Made by a program: the position numbers and the translations under genes. This document shows, one piece after another, positions 31,961 through 41,488 of a DNA stretch of 64,000 bases. Below the pieces are notes generated by a model. That model searched no databases. It had not been told where the DNA came from and worked only from the letters and a program-made list of their open reading frames with translations. The DNA is taken from assembly GCF_016185115.1 (NCBI RefSeq), contig NZ_JACPOF010000004.1, positions 427,979 through 491,978 on the forward strand, read 5' to 3'. This stretch comes from Polaromonas sp. GTDB lineage: Bacteria; Pseudomonadota; Gammaproteobacteria; Burkholderiales; Burkholderiaceae_C. Positions within the stretch are counted from its first letter, which is position 1; each line of letters starts with the position of its first letter.

Positions 31961-32866
31961 TTAATCGGCTCGCAACGCAGCTCGAAGCTGCTGGCCGATT
32001 TCGGGTTTGTCGGCAAACGGGTCCGTCGGATTGCGCGCCAGCAGCACGTCTTCCATGCGGGTCTGCACCGACTTGATGGCCTTGGGGTGGCTGTAGATGT
32101 AGAACTGGTTGCTGGCCACCGCGTCAAACACCAGCTGGGCAACGTTGGCAGCGCTGACCTTGCCTGAATCAACCGCCTTGCCCGCCATGGCCTGCTGGAT
32201 CTTCTGGCTTTTGGTGGCTTTCTCCGCACCAAGTTCGGCCGGCCGGTTGCGATGGCTCATGCCTATGCCTGTGGCGACGAAGAAGGGGCACAGCACCGAA
32301 GCGCCGACCTGGTCGGTGACCAGAGACAGGTCCTGGTACAAGGTCTCGCTCAGGGAGACGACTGCGTGTTTGCTGACGTTGTACACACCCATGTTGGGCG
32401 GGTTCAGCAGGCCGGCCATGCTGGCGGTGTTGACGATATGGCCTTTCCACGACGGGTCTTTTTTCGCAGCTTCAAGCATCATGGGCGTGAAGATGCGCAC
32501 GCCGTGCACCACACCCATGACGTTGACGCCCATTACCCATTCCCAGTCCTTCAGCGAGTTCTCCCAGATCAGGCCACCGGAGCCGACGCCCGCGTTGTTG
32601 AACACCAGGTGCGGCGCACCAAAGCGCTTGAACACGGCCTGGCCCATGGCTTCCATCTGGTCTGCGCTCGATACGTCGAGTTTGAAGGCCAGCGCCTGTG
32701 CGCCAGCAGCTTCCATCTCCTGCCTGGCCGCGTCGAGGGCGTCCTGCTGCACATCGACCAGCACAAGGTTCATGCCCAGTTTGGCGCCTATGCGCGCGCA
32801 CTCCAGCCCGAAACCTGAACCTGCGCCGGTCAGCACTGCCGTCTTGCCTTTGAAATCCGTGATCAT
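31961..32866 (-). CDS. SDR-family NAD(P)-dependent oxidoreductase
   Basis: 301 residues from the ATG at 32866, which has AGGAG at a good distance. Cofactor motif TGAGSGFGLE is near residue 12, the NNAG-type motif is VFNNAGVGSGG, and the catalytic YNVSKHAV is near 160. Classical SDR fold with a longer C-terminal tail. It probably oxidises or reduces a hydroxyl/keto group of an acyl or alcohol intermediate in the acyl-CoA gene group that starts here. Exact substrate unknown. Confidence 0.88.
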   Translation of the reverse strand: MITDFKGKTAVLTGAGSGFGLECARIGAKLGMNLVLVDVQQDALDAARQEMEAAGAQALAFKLDVSSADQMEAMGQAVFKRFGAPHLVFNNAGVGSGGLIWENSLKDWEWVMGVNVMGVVHGVRIFTPMMLEAAKKDPSWKGHIVNTASMAGLLNPPNMGVYNVSKHAVVSLSETLYQDLSLVTDQVGASVLCPFFVATGIGMSHRNRPAELGAEKATKSQKIQQAMAGKAVDSGKVSAANVAQLVFDAVASNQFYIYSHPKAIKSVQTRMEDVLLARNPTDPFADKPEIGQQLRAALRAD

Positions 32867-32894
32867 CAAGTCTCCTGTTATCAGTTCTATCTGC

Positions 32895-33821
32895 TCAAGC
32901 TGCGCGCAACTGGTAGCCGATGCGCGGCAGATGCACGTGGACCAATCCCGCTCGGTCATCCTCTCGGCGCAGCGTGAAGTGCATGCGCGTGGCGGCAATC
33001 AGCTCGCCGCTTGTCGGCTCGGGGCCGAAGCTTTCGCCGGTCACCGTGACCTGGCTGCCCAGCGGAATGCCGTGGTCGTCCTGGAACACGTCATCATGCA
33101 AAGGGAGCGGGGTCGCGGCCGCGGCTGCGGCAATCGCGTCAGCGGCCGTGGTTTTTTCGAAACTGCCGTGGCCAATGGCCGACATGCGGTCCATCCACTC
33201 CAGCACCGCAGGCGTACTGTCGAAAATGCCGGCAAGAACCGAGGTGCGATGGCGCGTAAACCACAGCGGGTGGTACATGGCGAAGTCGGCAATTGAAGGC
33301 GCTTCACCGAGCAAGAAAGGCCAGTCGTCCAGCATGTCGGAGATGCGGCGCAGGTAGGACTTGTAGGCCGCCGTGGCATCGGCAGGCCTGATCCTCGCGC
33401 CGGTGTTCATGGCCTTGCGGTCTTCGCTGAACGCTTTGCCAGCTTCGGGCGGCAGCTTGCCGAACAACTGCTCAAACCCTTTGGGCTGCGTGTTGAACGC
33501 CATGGAGGTCCAGAACAGCGTGGTGTCAGCCCAACTGGCAAGCGTGCGGCCCATGCCCTTGCTGGGCTCGGGGTACAGGCTGGGGTCGGGCTGCAGGTGT
33601 TCCAGCACATCGGCGATGAGGGCGGTGTCGCAATAAATGTCGGCGCCAATCTGCAGGACAGGTGTCTTGCGGTAACCGCCGGTCAGCGCTACAAGATCGG
33701 GCTTGGGGCTGACCGAAGGGATCATGACCGACTTCCATGCCAGCTTTTTATAGCCGAGCATGAGACGCGCCTTTTCTGCAAAGGGTGACAGGGGGTAGTG
33801 GTGAAGATAGATGTCGCTCAT
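32895..33821 (-). CDS. Glutathione S-transferase-family protein
   Basis: 308 residues, longer than a typical GST of about 200-220. Residues 1-80 are a thioredoxin-like domain (LHHYPLSPFAEKARLMLG, with the TPVLQIGADIYCDTALIADVLE glutathione loop). A helical domain follows, and about 80 further residues have no clear assignment. It lies between the SDR and acyl-CoA dehydrogenase genes on one leftward transcript. A detoxifying or isomerase role in the pathway is possible. Confidence 0.82.
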   Translation of the reverse strand: MSDIYLHHYPLSPFAEKARLMLGYKKLAWKSVMIPSVSPKPDLVALTGGYRKTPVLQIGADIYCDTALIADVLEHLQPDPSLYPEPSKGMGRTLASWADTTLFWTSMAFNTQPKGFEQLFGKLPPEAGKAFSEDRKAMNTGARIRPADATAAYKSYLRRISDMLDDWPFLLGEAPSIADFAMYHPLWFTRHRTSVLAGIFDSTPAVLEWMDRMSAIGHGSFEKTTAADAIAAAAAATPLPLHDDVFQDDHGIPLGSQVTVTGESFGPEPTSGELIAATRMHFTLRREDDRAGLVHVHLPRIGYQLRAA

Positions 33822-33848
33822 GGGTGTCTCCTTGTATGTGTCGTCAAT

Positions 33849-35489
33849 TCAATGCGGCATGGCTCTTGTGATGATGGCGTCAAAATCAGTGCCGGCCCCC
33901 AGTGTGCCGAAGCTCTGCCCCCAGTTGCCTGCAATGCGGGAGTCGCAGAAGGCTGCGAATACAGCGGAAGGGGCAGTCTGGAACAACAGCGCGGCCTGCA
34001 CGGCAATAGCCACATCCTGCGCCAGCCGGCGTGCCTCCAGTTCGCTGGCCATCTCTTCCACGCGAACAGGCAAGGCCGCGGCCAGCCTGTCGAGTGCCGG
34101 GTGCGCACCTTTTGCAGGCGCCAGTTCATGCGCCAGTGCGGCAACTGCATCTGCCTTGCGCAAGGCGCGCAGCAGGTCCAGCGCCATGATGTTGCCCGCG
34201 CCCTCCCAGATGGAGTTGAGCGGCATCTCGCGGTAGATGCGGGCCATGACGCCTTCGCCGCCCTCTTCCACATAGCCGTTGCCGCCAAGGCATTCCATGG
34301 CCTCCTGCGCAAAATGGCTGCCGCGCTTGCAGATCCAGAACTTGGCCACAGGGGTCAGCAGTCGCGCCATCGCGGCTTCATGCGGATCACCCGTCTTGTC
34401 AAAAGCGCGCGCCAGGCGCAGGGCGAGCGCGGTGGCGGCTTCCGACTCGAGCGCCAGGTCGGCCAGCACATTGCGCATCAGCGGCTGGTCTATCAGCAGC
34501 TTGCCGAAAGCCTTGCGCTGCGAGGTGTGGTTAAGTGCCAGGCTCAGGGCCTGCCGCATCAGCCCGCTGGTGCCGAGTGCACAATCCAGCCGCGTCATGG
34601 TGCCCATTTCAAGAATTTGCGGAATGCCGCGGCCCTCTTCGCCGACCAGCCAGGCCTGGGCGTTTTCAAACTCGACTTCAGAGCTTGCATTGGCCTTGTT
34701 GCCGAGTTTGTCCTTCAGGCGCTGGATACGTATGGCATTAAGTTCCCCGTCGGGCAGTACGCGGGGCAAAAACAGGCAGCTCAGGCCGCTTTTGGTTTTC
34801 GCCAGGATGAGGAAGGCATCGCACATGGGCGCAGAGAAAAACCATTTGTGGCCAGTCACGATGTAGCGCTCGCCCCAGTTGTCGCGGCCGGCGGCTTCTG
34901 CATGGGTGGTGTTGGCGCGCACGTCAGAGCCACCCTGCTTTTCCGTCATACCCATGCCCATGGTCAGGCCGGCCTTGTCGCGCCAAAGCTTCAGCGCCGG
35001 ATCGTAGGCGCGGCCCGTCAGCCCGGGTCCCCAGTCGGCATAGATCGCGGTATTGCTGCGCAGTGCGGGTGTGACCGCATAGGTCATGGAGATCGGGCAG
35101 AGGATGGATGGCTCAAGCTCGGTGAAAAGCATGAAGCCCGCTGCGCGTTGCACATGCGCGGATTCAGCGCCACCAGCCCATGGACTGCCGTGCAGGCCGG
35201 TGGCAACGGCGAGCTTCATCAGGGCGTGATAGCTCGGGTGAAATTCCACCGCATCGGTGCGCCGCCCGAAACGGTCGTGCGTATGCAGCACCGGCGCATT
35301 CGTATTTGCCAGCCGTGCATGCGTCTGCATGTCCGCAGTGCCCAATGTGGCGCCCAGCGCCACCAGCGCAGCCGTGTCGAGCGTCGGCGCATTGAATTTC
35401 AGCGCATCGCGCAGCGGCCGGTTGGTCTCGAAAAGGTTGTAGCCTGCCAGGGGCGCGGGCTGGTTGAAGACTTCATGGTTGGTGTCCAT
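33849..35489 (-). CDS. AidB-like acyl-CoA dehydrogenase
   Basis: 546 residues from the ATG at 35489, which has GGAGG five bases upstream. The N-terminal NQPAPLAGYNLFETNRPLRDAL matches AidB. FAD/substrate segments MTEKQGGSDVRANTTHA and GHKWFFSAPMCDAFLILAKT follow, with the C-terminal ECLGGNGYVEEGG. AidB proteins bind DNA and flavin and were linked to alkylation protection; many relatives act as isovaleryl-CoA-like dehydrogenases. Interestingly an Ogt-type repair gene lies close by in the same direction, but the flanking genes argue for acyl-CoA metabolism. Confidence 0.87.
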   Translation of the reverse strand: MDTNHEVFNQPAPLAGYNLFETNRPLRDALKFNAPTLDTAALVALGATLGTADMQTHARLANTNAPVLHTHDRFGRRTDAVEFHPSYHALMKLAVATGLHGSPWAGGAESAHVQRAAGFMLFTELEPSILCPISMTYAVTPALRSNTAIYADWGPGLTGRAYDPALKLWRDKAGLTMGMGMTEKQGGSDVRANTTHAEAAGRDNWGERYIVTGHKWFFSAPMCDAFLILAKTKSGLSCLFLPRVLPDGELNAIRIQRLKDKLGNKANASSEVEFENAQAWLVGEEGRGIPQILEMGTMTRLDCALGTSGLMRQALSLALNHTSQRKAFGKLLIDQPLMRNVLADLALESEAATALALRLARAFDKTGDPHEAAMARLLTPVAKFWICKRGSHFAQEAMECLGGNGYVEEGGEGVMARIYREMPLNSIWEGAGNIMALDLLRALRKADAVAALAHELAPAKGAHPALDRLAAALPVRVEEMASELEARRLAQDVAIAVQAALLFQTAPSAVFAAFCDSRIAGNWGQSFGTLGAGTDFDAIITRAMPH

Positions 35490-35510
35490 ATCGGCCTCCG
35501 CGTTCGGCAC

Positions 35511-36527
35511 TTAAATCAGTTTGACCAGCTGCTTGCCGAAGTTTTTTCCCTTGAGCAGGCCCAGGAAGGCTTCTGGTGCAGCTTCAAGGCCCTGGGCAAC
35601 CGACTCGCGTGGCCTCAGCTTGCCGGTGCCGACCAGCGTGCCGAGTTCTTTCAGTGCCTCAGGCCAGACCTCCATGTGTTCACTCACGATAAAGCCCTGT
35701 ATCTTCAGGCGGCAGGTGAGTATGAGCGCCGGGTTGGCCAGCGACAAGGGCTTGCCGTCGTAGCCGGCGATCATGCCGCACACAGCAATGCGGCCAAAGT
35801 CGTTCATGCATGGCAACACGGCATCGAGCACCATGCCGCCCACGTTCTCGAAGTACCCGTCAATGCCCTTGGGGCAGGCTTCTTTCAGCGCAGCCGACAG
35901 TGAAGCGGCATCCTTGTACAGCTTGTAGTCTATGCAGGCGTCAAAACCGAGTTCTTCGACCGCGTATTTGCATTTGTCAGGGCCGCCGGCAATGCCCACC
36001 GCCCTTGCACCGCGCGCCTTGGCGAGTGCACCCACGGCACTGCCCACTGCGCCGGTTGCCGCACTGACCACGACGGTCTGCCCGGCCTGCGGTTCAATAA
36101 TTTTGATGAGCCCATACCAGGCCGTGACACCGGGCATGCCTACCGCGCCGAGGTAGTGCGACAGCGGCACATGGGTGGTGTCCACCTTGCGCAGCGCGCC
36201 GGGCTGTGCGGCATTGAAGATGCCGTATTGCTGCCAGCCACCCATGCCGACGACCTTGTCGCCGACTGCGAATTTTGGCGATTTGCTCTCAATCACTTCA
36301 CCCACCGTGCCGCCGCCCATCACCTGCCCGAGCGCCTGCGGCACAGCGTAGCTCTTGCTGTCATTCATGCGGCCGCGCATATAGGGGTCCAGGCTCAGGT
36401 AATGGTGCTTGACCAGCACCTGGCCGTCCTGCAGTTCTGGCGTGTCGCTGCTGGTCAGCCTGAAGTTGGACGCAGTGGCTTCGCCTTTGGGGCGGTTGTC
36501 GAGAAGGATTTGCAGGTTCTTTGGCAT
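35511..36527 (-). CDS. CurA-type NADP-dependent oxidoreductase (MDR family)
   Basis: 338 residues of the zinc-independent medium-chain reductase family (leukotriene B4 dehydrogenase/CurA type). MRGRMNDSKSYAVPQALGQVMGGG, the VVSAATGAVGSAVGALAKARG cofactor region and GYFENVGG are typical. These enzymes reduce enones using NADPH. It lies 21 bases from the AidB-like gene in the same transcript. The natural substrate is unknown. Confidence 0.9.
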   Translation of the reverse strand: MPKNLQILLDNRPKGEATASNFRLTSSDTPELQDGQVLVKHHYLSLDPYMRGRMNDSKSYAVPQALGQVMGGGTVGEVIESKSPKFAVGDKVVGMGGWQQYGIFNAAQPGALRKVDTTHVPLSHYLGAVGMPGVTAWYGLIKIIEPQAGQTVVVSAATGAVGSAVGALAKARGARAVGIAGGPDKCKYAVEELGFDACIDYKLYKDAASLSAALKEACPKGIDGYFENVGGMVLDAVLPCMNDFGRIAVCGMIAGYDGKPLSLANPALILTCRLKIQGFIVSEHMEVWPEALKELGTLVGTGKLRPRESVAQGLEAAPEAFLGLLKGKNFGKQLVKLI

Positions 36528-36549
36528 TGGGTCGCTGTCCGGTATGTGA

Positions 36550-37047
36550 TTAGTCGGTTGAAATAATGCCCAGGCCGTCGTCGCCCGATCCGTCTTTCGC
36601 GGGGTTCATGTCATTGACGGTTTTGGAGCCGACTGGCAGGCGCTTGACGTACTTGAAGGTGCCGGTCGAATGCGCGCAGACATTGCCTGCCGCGTCATAA
36701 ATCGTCGCTTCAACAAAAGCCATGGTGGCCGTGCGGTGCATGATCCGGCCCTTGCCGGTCAGTGCGGCGCCGCCCGGTGCCGGGCGCATGAAGCTGGTTT
36801 TCATCTCTATGGTCACGGCGCCCATGTCCTTCTGCACGCTGCGTGCAGCCAGGGCCATGGTGACATCGAGCAGCGTCATACAGGCGCCGCCATGTGTCAC
36901 GCCGAATGTATTCAGGTGTTCCGGCTTTGGGGTGAAGGTGATCACCGATTCGCCACCGTCAAACAGCTCAAGCTCAAAGCCGAGGTGCGTGACAAAAGGA
37001 ATGTCGACGCCAAAGCCGACCGCGCCTTTCTTGTTGAAGCTGCTCAC
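36550..37047 (-). CDS. PaaI-type acyl-CoA thioesterase
   Basis: 165 residues with a hotdog fold: HLNTFGVTHGGACMTLLDVTMALAARSV carries the GGxxxxLxD motif of PaaI-like thioesterases, and TIEMKTSFMRPAPGG is the following strand. It would hydrolyse acyl- or aryl-CoA esters, freeing CoA. It starts only 5 bases after the stop of the SDR gene upstream, which indicates one operon. Confidence 0.88.
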   Translation of the reverse strand: MSSFNKKGAVGFGVDIPFVTHLGFELELFDGGESVITFTPKPEHLNTFGVTHGGACMTLLDVTMALAARSVQKDMGAVTIEMKTSFMRPAPGGAALTGKGRIMHRTATMAFVEATIYDAAGNVCAHSTGTFKYVKRLPVGSKTVNDMNPAKDGSGDDGLGIISTD

Positions 37048-37051
37048 TTGA

Positions 37052-37843
37052 TCACCCGCCTGTTACTACGGAGACTCCACCATCAACCGCCATCCACTGG
37101 CCCGTAATGTGTTTGCCGGCATCGGATGCAAACAGCACGCACAGGCCCTTGAGGTCTTCGTCGTCGCCCAGGCGGCCTAGCGGCGCGTGTGAGGCAAGTT
37201 TTTCCTCGCCCAGCGCTTTGAGCGTACCCACCGTCATCTTGCTCGGGAAGAAGCCCGGACAGATGGCGTTGACGGTGATGTTGTACTTGCCCCATTCGCA
37301 GCCCAGCGCACGGGTGAAGTTGATGACTGCGCCCTTGGAGGTGTTGTAGGCAATGGTGGTCATGCCGCTGGGGTTGCCGCCCAGGCCGGCAATCGATGCC
37401 AGGTTGATGATGCGGCCAGACTTGCGCGCAATCATGCTGTGCTTGGCAATGTGCTGCGACAGGATGAAATAGCCGCGAATGTTGAGGTTCATGACCTTGT
37501 CCCAGGCTTCGACGGGGTGGTCTTCGGCCAGGGCGCCCCAGGCCGCGCCAGCGTTGTTCACAAGAATGTCGACATGGCCAAGGCGCTTGATGGCTTCATC
37601 GGCCAGTGCGCGAATCTCGTCTTCTTTCGAGCAGTCGGCGGCAATCCAGTCGACTTCAATGCCAGCGGCCTTGAGTTCTGCGGCCGCCTCCTTCAGGTCT
37701 TCGGCCTTGCGTGAGCTGAGGATGACTTTTGCGCCGGCTTCGCCAAGCGCCTGCGCCATCTGCAGGCCCAGGCCACGCGAGCCGCCGGTGACCAGTGCGG
37801 TCCTTCCCTTGAGGTCAAACAGTTGCTGGATGGTACGGTTCAT
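37052..37843 (-). CDS. SDR-family oxidoreductase (3-oxoacyl-reductase-like)
   Basis: 263 residues. TGGSRGLGLQMAQALGEAGA is the cofactor motif near residue 19, NNAGAAWG and the catalytic YNTSKGAV (about 165) follow, with a C-terminal GQWMAVDGGV as in FabG-like enzymes. It is the first gene of the leftward SDR-PaaI-CurA-AidB-GST-SDR transcript. A candidate -35 (TTGACC, minus strand, 37944-37939) lies about 95 bases upstream. The substrate may be a hydroxyacyl-CoA or a gluconate-type polyol. Confidence 0.88.
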   Translation of the reverse strand: MNRTIQQLFDLKGRTALVTGGSRGLGLQMAQALGEAGAKVILSSRKAEDLKEAAAELKAAGIEVDWIAADCSKEDEIRALADEAIKRLGHVDILVNNAGAAWGALAEDHPVEAWDKVMNLNIRGYFILSQHIAKHSMIARKSGRIINLASIAGLGGNPSGMTTIAYNTSKGAVINFTRALGCEWGKYNITVNAICPGFFPSKMTVGTLKALGEEKLASHAPLGRLGDDEDLKGLCVLFASDAGKHITGQWMAVDGGVSVVTGG

Positions 37844-38107
37844 TTATTTCTATCTCCTGTTGTCTGGATGGATTGAGGTATGCCTGTCGGCAATCGGGTC
37901 AGTGCCCGGGGTCAAAAGCTAGTAAAACACAACATGACGGTCAATTGCAGCTGCTGTGTCCTGAGGGTGACTCAGGGCTGGTACCGCAACCCGAAAATAT
38001 CGAAACATGAAAGCGCGTCTTCACGCCCAGGGGGCGTTGCAACCTTTGTGAAGGCGCACAGCCTTCGCTGCAGCTTGCGCCTTGCCCTGAGCGCGAATCC
38101 ATCACTT

Positions 38108-38362
38108 TCATTTTGTCTCGCTACTTCCGGGTTGCGGTACTGGGTTTATTTTTGAGCGCACGTAAATCAGCACAAAGCCAACTGCGGCCACAATGCCGCC
38201 CGCCACGACCATGGACCAGCCCACCGGGTCGCTGGAACGTTGCACAAAAATGCCCAGAATCAGGGTGAGCAGACCACCATAGATCAGTATCCATATGAGC
38301 GACTGAAGGCGTGCAATCGCCTTGTTGGACACCGGCTCTGCTGACGGCTTGAAAAATCCCAT
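38108..38362 (-). CDS. Small two-helix membrane protein
   Basis: 84 residues. Two hydrophobic segments at about 22-42 (SLIWILIYGGLLTLILGIFV) and 48-67 (WSMVVAGGIVAAVGFVLIYV), with a short cytosolic basic tail, predict a hairpin inner-membrane protein. The start codon shares a base with the acyl-CoA dehydrogenase stop (TAATG), so the two are translationally coupled. I do not recognise the family. It might tether or modulate the dehydrogenase or an electron-transfer partner. Confidence 0.78.
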   Translation of the reverse strand: MGFFKPSAEPVSNKAIARLQSLIWILIYGGLLTLILGIFVQRSSDPVGWSMVVAGGIVAAVGFVLIYVRSKINPVPQPGSSETK

Positions 38363-40194
38363 TAAAAGGCCTCCTCCGGCAGTTCGGCACAGGTCTGGTC
38401 GCGCGTTTCAACAACCTTGAGCCAGGCGCCGATTTTCGGCAATTCATAACGATAGAAGTACTGCGCGGCCCCAAGTCGGCCCACAGTGGCAGGCGTTGAT
38501 TTTGCGCCATCTGCGGCCAGCACGGCCAGCGAGACATCCAGCCAGATCCAGGCCAGCACCGTGTGGCCGAAAGCCTGCATATAAGGCACGGCATTGGCCA
38601 GCGCATCTGATGGCTGGCCGGTAGCCCAGGCCGCCTTGGTCGCGCTGCCCACATGCTGCAGCGCCTTGCCGAGGTCATTGGCGTATTGCGCCAGTTCCGG
38701 CATCTGTATCGCCCGCTCGATGGCGGCGTTAATGCGGCCTGCCAGCAGCGCAAGGCCCCTGCCCCCTTCCATCAGCACCTTGCGGCCCAGCAGGTCCATG
38801 CCCTGTATGCCGTGCGTGCCCTCGTGGATCATGTTCAGGCGGTTATCGCGCCAGTACTGCTCGACCGGAAAGTCGCGTGTGTAGCCGTAACCACCGTGTA
38901 CCTGTATGGCCAGCGAGTTGGCCTCCAGGCACCATTCGCTGGGCCAGCTCTTGGCAATCGGCGTCAGCACTTCCAGCAGCATGCGCGCGTCGTCAGCTGC
39001 GTCGGGTGTGCCGGTGTGCTGTTCATCAACCAGCCGGGCGCAGTAAAGCTCAAGTGCCAGCGCGCCTTCGCAATAGGCTTTCTGGGCCAGCAACATGCGT
39101 TTGACGTCGGCGTGTTCGATGATGCGCACCTGCGGCTTTGCAGCGTCTTTTCCGCCAATGCCCACAGGCCTACCCTGAGGGCGATTTTTGGCGTAATCCA
39201 GGCTGGCTTCATAACCCGCCATGCCCAGCATGGTGGCCGCCATGCCGACACCTATGCGCGCCTCGTTCATCATGTGGAACATGCAGCGCAGACCCTCATG
39301 CGGCTTGCCCACCAGATAGCCAATGGCGCCGGCCTCGCCGTTCACCGGATATTTGCCCTCGCCAAAATTGAGAAGCGTGTTGGTGGTGCCGCGCCAGCCC
39401 AGTTTGTGGTTAAGGCCCGCCAGCGCCACATCGTTGCGCACGCCTGTGAGTTCGGCTTTTTCATTGACCAGCTTTTTTGGCACGATGAACAGCGAAATGC
39501 CACGCGTACCGGGGATCAGCTTGCCGTCAGGACCAGGAATCTTGGCCAGCACCAGGTGGATGATGTTGTCGGTCAACTCATGCTCGCCCGACGAGATCCA
39601 CATCTTGTTGCCTTTGATGCGGTAGCGTGGGCCCAGCGGGTCGGATTCAAAATCTGTGCCGTCAGGCGTGGCTTTGGTCACTACATCGCTCAGCGATGAA
39701 CCCGCCTGCGGCTCTGACAGGCACATGGTGCCCGAGAAGCGGCCTGAAAACTCGTGCTTCGCAAACACTTCCTGCTGTAGCGCCGTGCCGTGTTTCATCA
39801 GCAGGTTGGCGTTGCCGGTGGTCAGCATGCCCGAACCTATGCTGACCGACGCCATCGCAAAAAATGCATTGGCGGCTGCCTCGACCGTGTACGGCAGCTG
39901 CATGCCACCGATCTCGTAGTCCTGCGCGGCACTCAGCATGCCTGATGCTGCGTAGGCTTTCTGGGCATCGTGCGTGGCCTGCGGCAGTATGACTTTTTCG
40001 CCGTCGAAATGCGGTTCCTGGGTATCCACGGTGCGGTTGAACGGTGCGTATTTCTCGCGTGCAATGCGTTCGCAGGTGTCGAACACCGCATCAAAGGTTT
40101 CGCGCGAATGGTCTGCAAAACGCTCGCGCTGGTTTAGCGATTCGGCGTTTAGCCACTGGTAAAGAAGGAAGTCGGTTGTGCTGCGCAGTGTCAT
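38362..40194 (-). CDS. Acyl-CoA dehydrogenase with C-terminal extension
   Basis: 610 residues, the long FadE-like/AcdA type of beta-oxidation dehydrogenases with an extra C-terminal helical domain after about residue 470. Motifs: SGTMCLSEPQAGSSLSDV, KGNKMWISSGEHEL, and QVHGGYGYTRDFPVEQYWRDNRL near 440. It makes trans-2-enoyl-CoA from a fatty acyl-CoA. The thiolase and FadB-type genes lie just upstream behind a strong terminator, so the genes probably use separate promoters but one pathway. Confidence 0.93.
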   Translation of the reverse strand: MTLRSTTDFLLYQWLNAESLNQRERFADHSRETFDAVFDTCERIAREKYAPFNRTVDTQEPHFDGEKVILPQATHDAQKAYAASGMLSAAQDYEIGGMQLPYTVEAAANAFFAMASVSIGSGMLTTGNANLLMKHGTALQQEVFAKHEFSGRFSGTMCLSEPQAGSSLSDVVTKATPDGTDFESDPLGPRYRIKGNKMWISSGEHELTDNIIHLVLAKIPGPDGKLIPGTRGISLFIVPKKLVNEKAELTGVRNDVALAGLNHKLGWRGTTNTLLNFGEGKYPVNGEAGAIGYLVGKPHEGLRCMFHMMNEARIGVGMAATMLGMAGYEASLDYAKNRPQGRPVGIGGKDAAKPQVRIIEHADVKRMLLAQKAYCEGALALELYCARLVDEQHTGTPDAADDARMLLEVLTPIAKSWPSEWCLEANSLAIQVHGGYGYTRDFPVEQYWRDNRLNMIHEGTHGIQGMDLLGRKVLMEGGRGLALLAGRINAAIERAIQMPELAQYANDLGKALQHVGSATKAAWATGQPSDALANAVPYMQAFGHTVLAWIWLDVSLAVLAADGAKSTPATVGRLGAAQYFYRYELPKIGAWLKVVETRDQTCAELPEEAF

Positions 40195-40216
40195 GGCATT
40201 GAGGGAATGAAATAAG

Positions 40217-40256
40217 AAAAGGCCGGCTGCGGAGTTGGTCGCAGGCTCGGCCTTTT
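40217..40256 (-). terminator. Strong bidirectional terminator between thiolase and acyl-CoA dehydrogenase genes
   Basis: AAAAGGCCG (40217-40225) pairs with CGGCCTTTT (40248-40256), with an inner CTGCG/CGCAG stem. A/T tracts are on both sides. It separates the thiolase transcript from the dehydrogenase transcript. Confidence 0.85.
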
Positions 40257-40284
40257 GTTGGCAGGCTATTTAAGACTCGGACAG

Positions 40285-41460
40285 TTACAGCACTTCAAAC
40301 ACGCCCGCAGCGCCCATACCACCACCGATACACATGGTGACGCAGACACGTTTGGCGCCGCGGCGCTTGCCTTCGATCAGGGCGTGGCCGGTCAGGCGCT
40401 GGCCCGTGACACCATAAGGGTGGCCGACTGCAATCGCGCCGCCGTTGACGTTCAGCTTGTCCATGGGGATGCCCAGCTTGTCGGCGCAGTACAGCACCTG
40501 CACGGCAAACGCTTCGTTCAGTTCCCACAGGTCTATGTCGTCAATCTTCAGGCCCAGTTTGGCCAGTACCTTGGGAATGGCGAAGACGGGGCCGATGCCC
40601 ATCTCGTCGGGCTCACAGCCTGCGACTGCAAAACCGAGGAAGCGGCCCAGCGGCTTCAGCCCCTTTATTCCCGCAACTTTCTCGTCCATGATGACCACGG
40701 CGCCGCCGCCGTCAGAGAACTGGCTGGCATTGCCGGCCGCAATCACACCGCCCGGAATGGCCGGCTTGATGCCGCTGATGCCTTCCTTGGTGGTGCCGGC
40801 GCGAATGCCCTCGTCCTGGCTCACGGTGACCTGTTTGGTCGTGAGGCCCATCACCTTGTCGACCACACCCGCCGTCACGGTGATGGGCGCAATTTCGGCC
40901 TCGTACAGGCCTGCGGCCAGCGCGGCGGTGGCCTTTTGCTGGCTCAGAGCGCCGTACTCGTCCATGCGGTCGCGCGAGATGCTGTAACGCTTGGCCACCT
41001 GCTCTGCGGTCTGCAGCATGTTCCAGTAGATTTCGGGCTTGTTTTTGGCCAGCCAGTCGTCACGCATCATGTGGGTGTTCATCTCCTGCTGCACGCAGGA
41101 AATGCTTTCAACACCACCGGCAACATAGATGTCGGCCTCACCAGCAATGATGCGCTGGGCGGCGGTGGCAATGGTCTGCAGACCCGACGAGCAGAAACGG
41201 TTGATGGTCATGCCCGATACAGTCACCGGGCAACCGGCGCGCAGTGCGATCTGGCGTGCGATGTTGGCACCAGTCGCGCCTTCTGGTGTCGCACATCCCA
41301 TGATGACGTCATCAACTTCCGCGGCTTCAATGCCTGCGCGCTTGATGGCGTGCTCGACTGCGTGGCCGCCCAGGGTGGCGCCGTGCGTCATGTTGAAGGA
41401 ACCCTTCCAGCTCTTGGCGAGCGGGGTGCGGGCGGTGGAAACGATTACAGCTGAAGTCAT
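40285..41460 (-). CDS. Acetyl-CoA C-acyltransferase (thiolase)
   Basis: 391 residues from the ATG at 41460 ([20 protein letters not shown]). The nucleophile cysteine is in [14 protein letters not shown] at about 90, the histidine in [14 protein letters not shown] at about 350 and the second cysteine in [13 protein letters not shown] at about 380. It catalyses the last thiolytic step of beta-oxidation. It follows the FadB-like gene on one transcript with a 28-base gap; the two would form a trifunctional complex. Confidence 0.95.
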   Translation of the reverse strand: MTSAVIVSTARTPLAKSWKGSFNMTHGATLGGHAVEHAIKRAGIEAAEVDDVIMGCATPEGATGANIARQIALRAGCPVTVSGMTINRFCSSGLQTIATAAQRIIAGEADIYVAGGVESISCVQQEMNTHMMRDDWLAKNKPEIYWNMLQTAEQVAKRYSISRDRMDEYGALSQQKATAALAAGLYEAEIAPITVTAGVVDKVMGLTTKQVTVSQDEGIRAGTTKEGISGIKPAIPGGVIAAGNASQFSDGGGAVVIMDEKVAGIKGLKPLGRFLGFAVAGCEPDEMGIGPVFAIPKVLAKLGLKIDDIDLWELNEAFAVQVLYCADKLGIPMDKLNVNGGAIAVGHPYGVTGQRLTGHALIEGKRRGAKRVCVTMCIGGGMGAAGVFEVL

Positions 41461-41488
41461 TGATTTCTCCGGAATATGTTCTGAGGGA

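Noticed and set aside
31396..32232. Longer reading of the methyltransferase frame (278 codons)
   Set aside because: The extra 95 codons lie antiphase inside the SDR gene; the conserved protein starts at the ATG at 31947.
33798..35903. 701-codon open frame on the plus strand
   Set aside because: It lies antisense to the AidB-like and neighbouring genes, has no family features and reflects GC-rich codon bias.
38653..39699. 348-codon plus-strand frame
   Set aside because: Antisense shadow of the acyl-CoA dehydrogenase gene, which has full catalytic motifs.
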